Below are positions 10,631 to 18,993 of a stretch of DNA of 64,000 nt, in pieces. Origin of the DNA: VAXT01 sp963774625 (lineage in GTDB: Bacteria > Actinomycetota > Thermoleophilia > Gaiellales > Gaiellaceae). The stretch covers positions 124,001-188,000 of the forward strand of contig CAVZFQ010000015.1 of NCBI GenBank assembly GCA_963774625.1, read 5' to 3'. The notes below the pieces were generated by a model, which saw nothing but the letters and a program-made list of their open reading frames with translations, was not told the DNA's origin and ran no database searches. Every line of letters begins with the position of its first letter. The stretch's first letter is position 1. Both the position numbers and the translations under genes were made by a program.

Positions 10631-11455
10631 ATGGCCACGCGGGTGCTCCACATTTCGGACCTCCATATGGGAACGCAAGAGGCTCCGCCCGTCGAGAACG
10701 CGCTCGAGAACCTGATCGAACGGCTCGAGCCCGAGCTCGTGATCGCGAGTGGCGACCTCACACACCGAGGCCGGCCGGAGCAACATACGGCCGCCGCCGA
10801 GTTCCTGCGCTCGCTGGGCCCTCCCGTGCTGGCGATCCCCGGAAATCACGACATCCCGTACACGTTTCCGGCCAGGTTCACGCGCACGTTCGACGAGTTC
10901 GAGCGCCACTGGGAGACTACGGAGCCCGTCTTCAGCTCCGAGAGCCTGTACGTGATCGGGCTCAACTCGGTGCGCGCCTGGCGACACCAGTCGGGCGGGA
11001 TCCGCGAGGAACAGCTTCAGCGCGCCTCGAAGCTCCTCGTCGATGCTCCTCCGAACACGCTGCGCGTGGTCACGATGCATCACCAGATGGTCGGCGCCCC
11101 CTGGCGGTCGCGAAAGAAGCCCGTCGCACGCCGATCGCATGTCCTGGCCGCGCTAGTCGACGCCGGCGCCGAACTGATCCTGGGCGGCCACATCCACCAG
11201 GCCGCTGTGGCGGAGCGACGCGAGTTCGAGGTCGACCCCGGAGGGATGAGGGGCGTGATCGTCTCCATCGCGCCCGGTCTCGGCCAGCCGCGGCCAAAAC
11301 GCCGAGGAGAGGCCCGCGGCCTGCATGTGTACGAGTCTGAGCCCGGGTCGATCCGCGTCGAGACGTACGTGTGGCGCGAGGACGACTGGGGGCTCACGGC
11401 GGTTCGCCGTTTCGGGCGAGGCCGCGAGCCCCTGGCCGTCGAGTCTGCGCGTTAG
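10631..11455 (+). CDS. Calcineurin-like metallophosphoesterase
   Basis: 274 residues. All five metal-site motifs are present in order: HISDLHMG near residue 10, SGDLTHRG, GNHD, MHHQM and GGHIHQ. This layout matches class III cyclic-nucleotide phosphodiesterase-like enzymes (CpdA group), but the family is broad and the substrate is unknown. No signal peptide, so cytoplasmic. It is a lone rightward gene. Confidence 0.88.
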   Translation: MATRVLHISDLHMGTQEAPPVENALENLIERLEPELVIASGDLTHRGRPEQHTAAAEFLRSLGPPVLAIPGNHDIPYTFPARFTRTFDEFERHWETTEPVFSSESLYVIGLNSVRAWRHQSGGIREEQLQRASKLLVDAPPNTLRVVTMHHQMVGAPWRSRKKPVARRSHVLAALVDAGAELILGGHIHQAAVAERREFEVDPGGMRGVIVSIAPGLGQPRPKRRGEARGLHVYESEPGSIRVETYVWREDDWGLTAVRRFGRGREPLAVESAR

Positions 11456-11456
11456 C

Positions 11457-11597
11457 TCAGTACCACTTCCCGCGGGCGAACCCGCCGAAGGCGATCAGCC
11501 CGATCAGGGCGACGATGATGCCGATGATCGTCCAACCGAATACGAGCCAGAGGACTAGTCCGAGGATCACGAGGATCCCGCCAAGTCCAATTCCCAT
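11457..11597 (-). CDS. Small 46-residue membrane protein
   Basis: The ORF starts MGIGLGGILVILGL and ends FARGKWY. It is almost wholly hydrophobic with two membrane spans broken by WLVFGW. An AGGAG lies about seven bases before the ATG, which makes it credible despite its size. It sits 27 bases downstream of the GlsB-like gene, is of the same kind, and probably shares its message. I know no function; similar tiny membrane proteins are common in actinobacteria. Confidence 0.65.
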   Translation of the reverse strand: MGIGLGGILVILGLVLWLVFGWTIIGIIVALIGLIAFGGFARGKWY

Positions 11598-11624
11598 GCG
11601 TACTCTCCTGTCTCGGGGGACGGG

Positions 11625-11897
11625 CTACGTTACAGCGGTCCTGCGGCCCGTGACCGCCCGGTAGATGAGGAGCAGGATGATCGAGCCGATGATCGCCGTG
11701 ATCCAGGTGCTGATGTCGAAGAACTCGTCGAGCGGATCGCCGCCGAAGATCGCCGCGGCGAGGAAACCGCCGAGCAGAGCTCCGACGACACCGATGATCG
11801 TCGTGATGATGAACCCACCCGGGTCGTCGCCCGGAATCAGCGCCTTGGCGATGATCCCGGCGAGTAGCCCGAGAATGATGAACGCGATAATGCCCAT
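11625..11897 (-). CDS. GlsB/YeaQ/YmgE family stress membrane protein
   Basis: 90 residues with three membrane helices. The start MGIIAFIILGLLAGIIAKAL and GGFIITTIIGVVGALLGG are the family pattern (once called transglycosylase-associated protein). Members are often induced by general stress, but the biochemical role is unknown. A purine-rich binding site (GAAGGAG) lies upstream. The SigB-like promoter about 55 bases upstream fits stress control. Confidence 0.9.
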   Translation of the reverse strand: MGIIAFIILGLLAGIIAKALIPGDDPGGFIITTIIGVVGALLGGFLAAAIFGGDPLDEFFDISTWITAIIGSIILLLIYRAVTGRRTAVT

Positions 11898-11951
11898 GGT
11901 CTTTTTTCTCCTTCTCTCCAGTTCTTAGAACCTAGGTAGAGCGTCCGGCTT

Positions 11952-11978
11952 ATACCCCGTTTGCTGGCCACCTCAAAC
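11952..11978 (-). promoter_or_regulatory. SigB-type general stress promoter
   Basis: On the minus strand GTTTGA (11978-11973), a 15-base spacer, then GGGTAT (11957-11952). The SigB-family consensus is GTTTAA, 12-15 bases, GGGTAT, so 11 of 12 positions match. It would start transcription about 45 bases before the GlsB-like gene. Confidence 0.6.
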
Positions 11979-12003
11979 GAGGCCAAGGAGAATGCGCGCA
12001 GGC

Positions 12004-12038
12004 GGAGCGCGGATGAGAACTGAGCCCATCCGCGCTCC
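12004..12038 (-). terminator. Terminator-like hairpin after the EEP gene
   Basis: Arms 12004-12015 and 12027-12038 are perfect 12-bp complements around an 11-base loop, starting 18 bases past the EEP stop. No T-run follows on either strand, so it may act as an mRNA-stabilising or Rho-assisted end. Confidence 0.5.
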
Positions 12039-12056
12039 TTGGCTTAGCTACGCGTG

Positions 12057-13310
12057 CTACGTGGAGACGTCGACCCAGACCATCCTGTGATCCGAGGTCG
12101 GAAACCCGCCCACGGGGCCCCAGTCGGCTGCGTTGAAGACCCCGGTCAGGCGGAACAGCGGGTCTGACCGTAGGGGCCAGAAGACGGCGCTGCCCCTGAT
12201 CTGGAGCGACCGCTCCGGCAGGACGTAGTCGGCCCGCAGGTTCCCCGGCGCCGGATTGTCGTTGAAGTCGGCCGTGTCGAAACGCGGATTGCTCCGGTGG
12301 GTGGTGTTCGCACCGCCTTGCAGCAGGGCCGCCTCTGGAGCGCCCAGGCTCTCGGGCGTCGTGCGCGCATTCACGCGATTGTGCTCGAGCAGCAGTTGCG
12401 CCGAGCCCGGGATGCTGTCGCCGTCGAGGGGATCCGAGTTCTGGTCTCCCGCGATGACGAACCGCGCGCCGGGATGAAGCCCGCCGCGCCGGCCCTGGTC
12501 GTCGTAGATGTAGTCCGCGCGATGTCCCGCCGAGATGTAGTCGGCCCAGAGCCGGATCTCGTCGTGGTTGCGCCGGCCGTTGAAATCGACCCCCGCCGGG
12601 AAGGGCGGCGGATCGTCGAACACCGGCGGAGTCGGGTGACTGACGAGGAAGTGCACGTCCCGGCCGGGCACGTCGATCGGGATGTCCCAGTGGCTCTTCG
12701 AAGACAGCCGGAAGATGTCCAGCTCGGCCGGGGAGTACCAATCGGCCGGAGCCGGTGTGCGCGGGTCGTCCGGAAGCAGGGCTCCGGGCATGTCCTCCCA
12801 GCGGAAGAGCTGGAAGGTCCGGACCTGGTCCAGGTGAATCGGATACTTCGAGTACACGACCATCCCGAACTGCCCCGGGAAGAACCCGAAGCCGAAAGCG
12901 TCGTTCGGGCCCCCGATCACGCCGTCGTTCGAGAAGTCCATGCCCGACGGGATGCCGGTGTTGGAGGGCGCGATGAAGGCGTACGGGTAGTGGATCGGCG
13001 TGGCGCCGTTCTGCGACACCTCGAGGAAGTTGTCGCGGAAGAGGTCGACGGCGGCAGGCGCGTAGTCGAACTCGTTGATCAGCAGCACGTCAGGCCGGTT
13101 GCGCTGGATGACCTCGGCGACGTTCCGGGCCTGCCGGCGATAGACGTCGTCCACTTCGGGGTGCGAAAGGTGATCGACGAGCTGGCCGGGGTTGCTGCGG
13201 TTCAGCGAGGCGTTGAACGTCGCAAAGCGAACGTCGGGTCTCGGCGGATCGGCTTGCGCGGCCGGCGCGAACGCCAGCAGTGCCATCGCGGCAAGCAAGA
13301 GTCGTCTCAT
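12057..13310 (-). CDS. Secreted endonuclease/exonuclease/phosphatase family protein
   Basis: 417 residues with a clear Sec signal peptide (residues 1-20, LLLAAMALLAFAPAAQA, then cut). EEP-fold motifs follow in order: RFATFNASLNRSN, LINEFDY (metal-binding Glu), FVIAGDQNSDPLDG (catalytic Asp/Asn) and TSDHRMVWVD (final Asp-His). It is probably an extracellular nuclease or phosphatase for scavenging; the substrate is unknown. A good binding site (GAGGGGAGAG) precedes the ATG, and it starts 75 bases after uvrB. Confidence 0.87.
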   Translation of the reverse strand: MRRLLLAAMALLAFAPAAQADPPRPDVRFATFNASLNRSNPGQLVDHLSHPEVDDVYRRQARNVAEVIQRNRPDVLLINEFDYAPAAVDLFRDNFLEVSQNGATPIHYPYAFIAPSNTGIPSGMDFSNDGVIGGPNDAFGFGFFPGQFGMVVYSKYPIHLDQVRTFQLFRWEDMPGALLPDDPRTPAPADWYSPAELDIFRLSSKSHWDIPIDVPGRDVHFLVSHPTPPVFDDPPPFPAGVDFNGRRNHDEIRLWADYISAGHRADYIYDDQGRRGGLHPGARFVIAGDQNSDPLDGDSIPGSAQLLLEHNRVNARTTPESLGAPEAALLQGGANTTHRSNPRFDTADFNDNPAPGNLRADYVLPERSLQIRGSAVFWPLRSDPLFRLTGVFNAADWGPVGGFPTSDHRMVWVDVST

Positions 13311-13385
13311 GAGTCTCTCCCCTCTTCGAAGCTAACTGACAGCTCGATCTTGAGGGATTTGGGCCGCAGGTGGGTGTCGAACCGG

Positions 13386-15389
13386 TTAAGCCGCAGGCTG
13401 TGCGGCTTGCAGCTCGCGCCGCAGGTCTTTGATCTCGTCCCGCAGCTTGGCTGCGTACTCGAAGCGCAGCTCCTCGGCCGCCGCGAACATCTCCTCCTCG
13501 AGCGTGATCACGAGCCGCTCGATCTCGGTCGGCGAGAGCCCCTCGACCTTCCGCTGGCCGCGGCGGCGCTTGCCGGGCACCGTCGGCGCCTCCAGCGAGA
13601 GAAACTCGGCAATGTCCGAGACGCCCTTCTGGATCGACGCCGGCGTGATGCCGTGCTCCTCGTTGTAGGCGAGCTGAATCGCGCGGCGGCGGTCGGTCTC
13701 GTCGAGCGCGCCCTTGATCGCCTCGGTCATCTTGTCGGCGTACATCAGCACCTTGCCGTTGATGTTTCGCGCTGCGCGGCCGATCGTCTGAATCAGCGCA
13801 GTCTTGCCGCGCAGGAAGCCCTCCTTGTCGGCGTCGAGGATCGCGATCAGGGACACCTCCGGCAGGTCGAGACCCTCGCGCAACAGGTTGACGCCGACGA
13901 GCACGTCGTAGTCGCCGAGCCGCAGCTCGCGGATGATCTGGATGCGGTCGAGCGTGTCGATCTCGGAGTGCAGGTAGCGCGCCTTCACGCCCGATTCGAG
14001 CAGGTAGTCCGTCAGATCCTCGGACATCTTCTTCGTCAGCGTGGTGACCAGGGTGCGCTCGCCGAGCTGCTCGCGCCGCCGGATCTCGTTCAGCAGGTCG
14101 TCGATCTGGTTCTTCGTCGCGCGCAGCTCGACCTCCGGATCGACGATCCCGGTCGGGCGGACCAGCTGCTCGGCGATCGTGTTCGAGTGCCGGAGCTCGA
14201 ACGGGCCCGGCGTCGCGGACACGAACACCATCTGCGGCACCTTCTGCAGGAACTCGTCGAAGCGAAGCGGCCGGTTGTCGAGCGCGGAGGGCAGGCGGAA
14301 CCCGAAGTCGACGAGCGTCTGCTTGCGCGAGCGGTCGCCCTCGTACATGCCGCCGATCTGCGGAACCGTCTGATGCGACTCGTCGATGAAGACGACGAAG
14401 TCGTTCGGGAAGTAGTCGAGCAACGTGAACGGGTGCGTGCCGGGTGCGCGGCCTTCCAGGATGCGCGAGTAGTTCTCGATCCCCGAGCAGAAGCCGAGCT
14501 CCTTCATCATCTCGAGGTCGTACTCGGTCCGCTGCCGCAGCCGGTGCGCCTCGAGCATCTTGTTCTCGGCCTCCAGTTGCTTGACGCGCTCGTTGAGCTC
14601 GTGACGGATCTCGTCGACGGCGCGCTCGATGGTCGGCTTCGACGTCACGTACTCGGTCGCGGGCCAGATGGCCACGTTGTCGAGCTTCGAGAGGATCTCG
14701 CCGGTCAGCGGGTCGAAGTGCGAGATCGCCTCGACCTCGTCGCCGAAGAACGAGATGCGGTACGCGGTCTCCTGGTTCGCCGGCTGGATCTCGACGACGT
14801 CGCCCTTCACGCGAAAGCGTCCGCGGCCTAGGACCGAATCGTTCCGCGAGTACTGGCTGTCGATCAGCTTCCGCAGGACGAGGTCGCGGTCGTGCTCCTC
14901 GCCGACGTCGAGGATCAGGACGCGCTCGCGCCACTCCTCGGGCGAGCCGAGGCCGTAGATGCACGAGACCGAGGCGACGACGATGACGTCCTTGCGCGTG
15001 AAGAGCGACGAGGTCGCGTTCAGCCGCAGCCGCGCGATGTCATCGTTCTGCGACGAGTCCTTCTCGATGTAGAGGTCGGCCTGCGGGACGTACGCCTCCG
15101 GCTGGTAGTAGTCGTAGTACGAGACGAAGTACTCGACCGCGTTCTGCGGGAAGAACTCGCGGAACTCGTTGCAGAGCTGCGCGGCCAGGGTCTTGTTGTG
15201 CGCGATGACGAGCGCCGGGCGCTGGAGCTGCTCGATCGTCCAGGCCATGGTCGCCGTCTTGCCCGTGCCGGTGGCGCCGAGCATGGTCTGGAACTGGTCG
15301 CCGCGCTTGATGCTCTCCGTGAGCTCGGCGATCGCCTTCGGCTGGTCCGCCGTTGGCTGATAGGCGTCGTGGGTCTTGAAAGCGGGCAT
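13386..15389 (-). CDS. uvrB: Excinuclease ABC subunit UvrB
   Basis: 667 residues, intact. Helicase motif I is GATGTGKTATMAW near residue 40, the beta-hairpin YYDYYQPEAYVP is near residue 93, FIDESHQT is motif II, and QTIGRAARN is motif VI. The C-terminal UVR domain (EEMFAAAEELRFEYAAKLRDEI) binds UvrC. UvrB verifies lesions delivered by UvrA in nucleotide excision repair. A TACGCT box lies nine bases from the ATG. Confidence 0.98.
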   Translation of the reverse strand: MPAFKTHDAYQPTADQPKAIAELTESIKRGDQFQTMLGATGTGKTATMAWTIEQLQRPALVIAHNKTLAAQLCNEFREFFPQNAVEYFVSYYDYYQPEAYVPQADLYIEKDSSQNDDIARLRLNATSSLFTRKDVIVVASVSCIYGLGSPEEWRERVLILDVGEEHDRDLVLRKLIDSQYSRNDSVLGRGRFRVKGDVVEIQPANQETAYRISFFGDEVEAISHFDPLTGEILSKLDNVAIWPATEYVTSKPTIERAVDEIRHELNERVKQLEAENKMLEAHRLRQRTEYDLEMMKELGFCSGIENYSRILEGRAPGTHPFTLLDYFPNDFVVFIDESHQTVPQIGGMYEGDRSRKQTLVDFGFRLPSALDNRPLRFDEFLQKVPQMVFVSATPGPFELRHSNTIAEQLVRPTGIVDPEVELRATKNQIDDLLNEIRRREQLGERTLVTTLTKKMSEDLTDYLLESGVKARYLHSEIDTLDRIQIIRELRLGDYDVLVGVNLLREGLDLPEVSLIAILDADKEGFLRGKTALIQTIGRAARNINGKVLMYADKMTEAIKGALDETDRRRAIQLAYNEEHGITPASIQKGVSDIAEFLSLEAPTVPGKRRRGQRKVEGLSPTEIERLVITLEEEMFAAAEELRFEYAAKLRDEIKDLRRELQAAQPAA

Positions 15390-15398
15390 TGAGGGAAG

Positions 15399-15404
15399 AG
15401 CGTA
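15399..15404 (-). promoter_or_regulatory. -10 box for uvrB
   Basis: TACGCT on the minus strand, nine bases upstream of the ATG at 15389; no ribosome binding site. Confidence 0.4.
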
Positions 15405-15407
15405 GCC

Positions 15408-15878
15408 GTGGTGACGACGCTTACCGAGAAGCCTCCCTACGGGGCCTACGCGACGATCGCCGGGGTTTTCTTCGGCGGGCTGGCGACAGTCGCTGCGCTG
15501 TCGCGGCGCTCACCTCCGAACACCCCGCTCGAGCTTGCCGCGCTCGCAGCGGCGACCTTCAAGGTCTCGCGGACGCTCTCGAGGGAGCGGGTCGGCAGCT
15601 TCGTGCGCCAGCCCTTCGTCGAGGGCGATGCCGACACCGGGGAGGACGAGCAGCCTGCCGGCACGGGCTTCCAGCGGGCTATCGGCGAGCTCGTCACGTG
15701 CCCGCGGTGCCTCGGCACCTGGAGCGCAGCGGCGCTCGTCTCGACCGAGATGCTTTCGCCCCGGCTCGGGCGGCTGCTCACCTGGTCGCTCGGCGCCTCC
15801 GCGGCAAACGATTTCCTGCAGGCCGGCTTTGCGGCTCTCTGTGCGAAGGCGAACGAGCTGGAAGACGAGGCTCCGTAG
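15408..15878 (+). CDS. DUF1360 domain membrane protein
   Basis: 156 residues. The DUF1360 pattern is visible: a first helix (IAGVFFGGLATVAAL), AAATFKVSRTLSRERVGSFVRQPF and the CPRCLGTW segment. The function is unknown; Bacillus homologues are linked to spores, but nothing here supports sporulation. Two adjacent GTG codons (15408, 15411) can start it. Its 3' end overlaps the MFS gene tail by about 100 bases on the opposite strand. Confidence 0.78.
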   Translation: MVTTLTEKPPYGAYATIAGVFFGGLATVAALSRRSPPNTPLELAALAAATFKVSRTLSRERVGSFVRQPFVEGDADTGEDEQPAGTGFQRAIGELVTCPRCLGTWSAAALVSTEMLSPRLGRLLTWSLGASAANDFLQAGFAALCAKANELEDEAP

Positions 15879-17062
15879 CGCGCCTGGCGCGGAACGCGGC
15901 GATCGCTGCGCCCGTCATCGTCACCGTCTGAATCGCGGCGCACAGCCCGAAGACGAGCTCGAGGCTGAAGGCGTCCAGCAGCGGGCCGGCTCCCAGAAGC
16001 CCGATCGGCGTCACCAGGGCGAACAGGGTCATCACGACCGCCATGACGTTGGCGCGGAGGGCGGGAGGAGCGCGGAGGGTCAAGATCGCATGGATGCTCG
16101 GGTTGACGAGCCCGTTCGCCAGGCCGGAGAGCATGAGGCGTGGCCGAGACGAGCGACGCGGGGAGCTCCAGCACGAGCAGCCAGAGCGGCAGCGCCTGAC
16201 CCAGGATGCCGAGTCCGATCAGCCGCAGCCCGTCCGTCCGGTCGAGCAACCGAAACGCGACGATGTTGCCGACGATCGCGCCCACGCCGAAGGATGCGAA
16301 CAGCCACCCGGCGATCCGGGGATCCGAGTCGTAGCGCTGGATGGTGAGAACCGGCAGTGCGACGAAGATCGCCATCCACGCTGCGTCGCCGATCGTGAAG
16401 ACCGGCATCCACCAGCGGAGCAGCGGGTCGCGCAGGACGAACCGAATGCCGGCGCGGGAGCCGCGTTCCTCGCCGGGGACCGGGGCCCGGCGGCCCGCAG
16501 GGACGAATCCGGCCACCAGCGCAACGGCCACGAGGTACGTGACGGCATCGACCATCAGCACGCTCGCCGCCCCGATGAAACCGATCAGGACACCGGCGAG
16601 CACCGGCCCGAGCAGCATCGTGATGCGAGAGGCGCTCTGGGACAGCGTCTGCATCTTGGTCACGATGCGCTCGTCCTCGCCGAGGATCTCGGGGACGATC
16701 ACCTTCTGGGCCGCGAAGTACGGCGCGCTGAGGATGCCGATCGCCGCCGCGGCGGCCAGCAGCGCGGGGAACGAGAGCGCGCCCGCCCAGTGGAGGATCG
16801 GGATGATGGCCACCGTCGGAGCGCGGAGCGCGTCGCAAAGCAGCATCGTCCTGCGCGCGCCGAGCCGGTTCACGAGGTTGCCGCTCTGGATCCCGAAGGC
16901 CGCCAGGCCGACCGCCTCCGCCGCCATGACGACGCTCGTGCGTGTCGCCGAGCCGGTCGTCGTGAGGACGAACCAGGGCAAGGCGAGCCAGGTCATCTGC
17001 GCGCCGGTGACGGAGATCACCTGCGCGGCAAGTAGCGCCCTGATGGGCCGACTGTTCAGCAT
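15778..17062 (-). CDS. MFS transporter (one frameshift)
   Basis: The rebuilt protein has about 427 residues and about 12 membrane helices. The N-terminal half (RALLAAQVISVTGAQMTWLALPWFVL; RLGARRTMLL) is typical of small-molecule and drug exporters of the MFS_3 type. The frame breaks near 16134-16140, where one C is extra; repair gives ASLVSATLMLSGLANGLVNP. The charged tail overlaps the DUF1360 gene antisense, and the true stop may be nearer 15880 if a further shift exists. It starts 17 bases after the DUF4097 gene and is the last gene of that operon. Confidence 0.8.
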
Positions 17063-17079
17063 GTTCAGCTGGGTTGCGT

Positions 17080-17833
17080 CTACGCAGACGCGCGGCGGAC
17101 ACGGATGTCGCCGCTCATTGCAGTAGCGCGGACCTCGACCAGCGGGCCTTCCCCGCTCGGGGCCGAATCGCCGACCTCGAGCTCCGAGCTGGTCTCGCCG
17201 CTCATCGAGCGAGCGTCGATCCAGAGCTTGGAGCCGGTCTTGACGCCGACGCTGATGTCACCCGAGGCGGTCTGCAGCGTGACTTCGCCAGATGGCGACG
17301 CTGCCGATCTGCTGATCCCCCGAAGCGGTTTGCACCTTCAAGCGAGCCGTCCGCCGCTCCGATCTCGACGTCGCCGGAGGCCGAGTTGGACCTTTCCGGA
17401 TCCACCGAGGCGGGCGATCTCGACGTCGCCTGACGCGGTGTTGGCCTGCAGCGTCGCCCTCGATCTCCTCGAAGGTGACGTCGCCCGACGCCGAGTTGAC
17501 CTCGACCCTCCCGTAGCGACCGCGTCCAGCGACGTCGGCGGACGCGCTCGAGATCTCGACTGTCGCGCCGTGCGGTGCGCGAATCCTCACGTCGATCCCC
17601 TTGCCGTTGAGGCGAAAGAGACGGAACCCTGACCGCGGGTTGGTCTTCACGACGAGCTCGTGTCCGTCGCCACGCTCGCGCAGCTCGACCTGTGCCTCCT
17701 CGACGTGCTCGGCGGGCCCGTCCAGCTCGACCTCGGTCTTCGCGCCGTCGGTCGTTTCGAGCTCGATCGACCCGGAGGCCGACTCGACCCGAATCCGTAG
17801 CGGGCCCGGCGTGTCGAAGGTCTCGTGCCTCAT
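17080..17833 (-). CDS. DUF4097 beta-strand repeat protein (four frameshifts)
   Basis: The rebuilt protein has about 249 residues. After an N-terminal sandwich (TFDTPGPLRIRVESASGSIEL) come repeated rungs centred on ASGD or MSGD: NSASGDVTF, NTASGDVEIA, NSASGDVEIG, QTASGDQQIG, QTASGDISVG, TAMSGDIRVR. Such rungs form a right-handed beta helix, as in adhesin-like putative cell-surface proteins. There is no signal peptide, so the location is open. The frame breaks at about 17450, 17385, 17335 and 17300; each is fixed by deleting one base. The ATG overlaps the upstream 29-residue ORF (ATGA). Confidence 0.8.
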
Positions 17834-17919
17834 CGCCGCCTCCGCGGCCTCGGCGTGCGAGGCGGGCGGGGATCTTCGCGGACTTCTATGTGACCGAAAA
17901 CCGATGGGTAGAACGTCAT
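17830..17919 (-). CDS. 29-residue basic peptide ORF
   Basis: It begins MTFYPSVFGHIEVRED and ends in a run rich in Pro and Arg (PRPPRTPRPRRRR). GGGAGGAG lies about eight bases before the ATG, the strongest binding site in this operon, and the stop overlaps the DUF4097 start. Either it is a real peptide, or it mainly serves to load ribosomes for DUF4097 by coupling. I know no family. A single extra base could also mean it is the true N-terminus of the DUF4097 protein. Confidence 0.55.
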   Translation of the reverse strand: MTFYPSVFGHIEVREDPRPPRTPRPRRRR

Positions 17920-17935
17920 CGTGGTTCTCCTCCCT

Positions 17936-18385
17936 CTAGCCCTGGGCGAAGCCCTGGAGCCGATTGCCTGGACGCCGGCTGGGCGGCGCGGTGCTGCGTG
18001 AGAGCGCGCGCACAAGCCAGCTGTTGACGGAGATGCCCTCGCGGGCAGCGGCGACCTCGAGGCTGGCCTTCAGCCCTTCGGGCAGGCGCAGCGTGATGCG
18101 TGCCGTGAGGCCGTCGTCCGGCGCGGGCTCGGGCTCGGCCTCGGTCTCGCCCACATAGACGAGCGCCGGATCCTGGCCCGACAACCTGACCTCGACGTGC
18201 CCCGAGGGCAGCTGTCCACTGATCTCGAGAGCCGCTTCGCCGAGGACGTCGAGCAGCCGAAGGCCGGCCGAGCCGCGGATCGCGTGGATCAGCCGCTCGG
18301 CTGCGGCTGCCGTCTGCTCGTCCCCGACAGCCGCGACTGCGGCGAGGTCGGATTCGAGCCCGGCGAGAAAACGTGCCATCTCCAT
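17936..18385 (-). CDS. HicB-like ribbon-helix-helix regulator
   Basis: 149 residues. The C-terminal half holds a ribbon-helix-helix DNA-binding motif (ARITLRLPEGLKASLEVAAAREGISVNSWLVRAL), close to Arc/HicB antitoxins. The N-terminal half is helical and acidic. No toxin gene is adjacent, so an orphan regulator is more likely than a toxin-antitoxin pair. It heads the operon with the 29-residue ORF, DUF4097 and the MFS exporter. Its promoter carries a perfect inverted repeat filling the -35/-10 spacer, so autoregulation is a fair inference. The ATG is probably leaderless. Confidence 0.75.
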   Translation of the reverse strand: MEMARFLAGLESDLAAVAAVGDEQTAAAAERLIHAIRGSAGLRLLDVLGEAALEISGQLPSGHVEVRLSGQDPALVYVGETEAEPEPAPDDGLTARITLRLPEGLKASLEVAAAREGISVNSWLVRALSRSTAPPSRRPGNRLQGFAQG

Positions 18386-18391
18386 GGCGTC

Positions 18392-18420
18392 ATAATGACA
18401 TCACTCATGATGTCTGTCAA
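18392..18420 (-). promoter_or_regulatory. Promoter with embedded operator for the RHH operon
   Basis: On the minus strand TTGACA (18420-18415), 17 bases, CATTAT (18397-18392), then six bases to the ATG. The spacer is almost exactly filled by the inverted repeat GACATCA-4-TGATGTC (18397-18414). The site overlaps the last codons of coaE. RHH proteins bind such short repeats, so the first gene product is the likely repressor. Confidence 0.7.
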
Positions 18421-18991
18421 GTGTCTTCACGACATCGGCGACGAAAGCGTCTAAATCAGCCAAAGATCCGTCGTTGACGTAGGCGAAGTCGGCTCGGCTC
18501 GCCTTCACGTCGTCAGACAGGAGGCGCTCCTCCCGATCGTCGAGGCGCTCGCCCGCCCGCTCGGCGCGCAGCTCGGCCGGCGCGCTGATCACGACCACGG
18601 CGTCGAACCGGTCCTCCGAGCCGGTCTCGTACAGGAGAGGCACCTCGTTCACAGCCAGCGCCGGCGGTTCCGGAAGTGCGGCCAATTCTTGCCGCCACGC
18701 CTCGGTGCGAGCCATCACCTTCGGGTGCAGGAGGCGTTCGAGCCAGGCGAGCTCGCTGCGGTCGGCGAAGACGATCGCGCCCAGCGCCGCACGGATTACC
18801 TCGTCGCCGTCGAAGATGCCGTCGCCGTAGCGCTCCCGCAACGCTGTGCGCACGTCGTCGTCTCGATACAGCTCGTGGACGACCTCGTCGCTCGAGATCG
18901 TCGCGGCTCCATGGCGCGCGAACGCCGCGAGCGCCTCGCTCTTGCCGGCTCCGATGCCGCCGGTGATCGCGACCGCCAGCGGCCGCGCCAT
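18401..18991 (-). CDS. coaE: Dephospho-CoA kinase
   Basis: 196 residues. The P-loop is GGIGAGKSEALAAF near residue 11, with SSDEVVHELY (substrate Asp) following and NEVPLLYETG further on. CoaE phosphorylates the ribose 3'-OH of dephospho-CoA, the last step of CoA synthesis; the upstream PanB/PanC steps are also in this window. It starts two bases after rpsA and is surely cotranscribed with it. Its stop lies inside the promoter of the next operon. Confidence 0.95.
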   Translation of the reverse strand: MARPLAVAITGGIGAGKSEALAAFARHGAATISSDEVVHELYRDDDVRTALRERYGDGIFDGDEVIRAALGAIVFADRSELAWLERLLHPKVMARTEAWRQELAALPEPPALAVNEVPLLYETGSEDRFDAVVVISAPAELRAERAGERLDDREERLLSDDVKASRADFAYVNDGSLADLDAFVADVVKTLDRHHE

Positions 18992-18993
18992 TG

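Noticed and set aside
12297..14831. 844-codon open frame on the plus strand
   Set aside because: It is antisense to uvrB and the EEP gene. Its translation is low-complexity (Leu/Arg/Asp/Val rich) and comes from the codon bias of the real genes.
17936..18385. HicA/HicB toxin-antitoxin pair
   Set aside because: Only a HicB-like RHH protein is present; the adjacent 29-residue ORF has no HicA fold, so a toxin pair is not supported.
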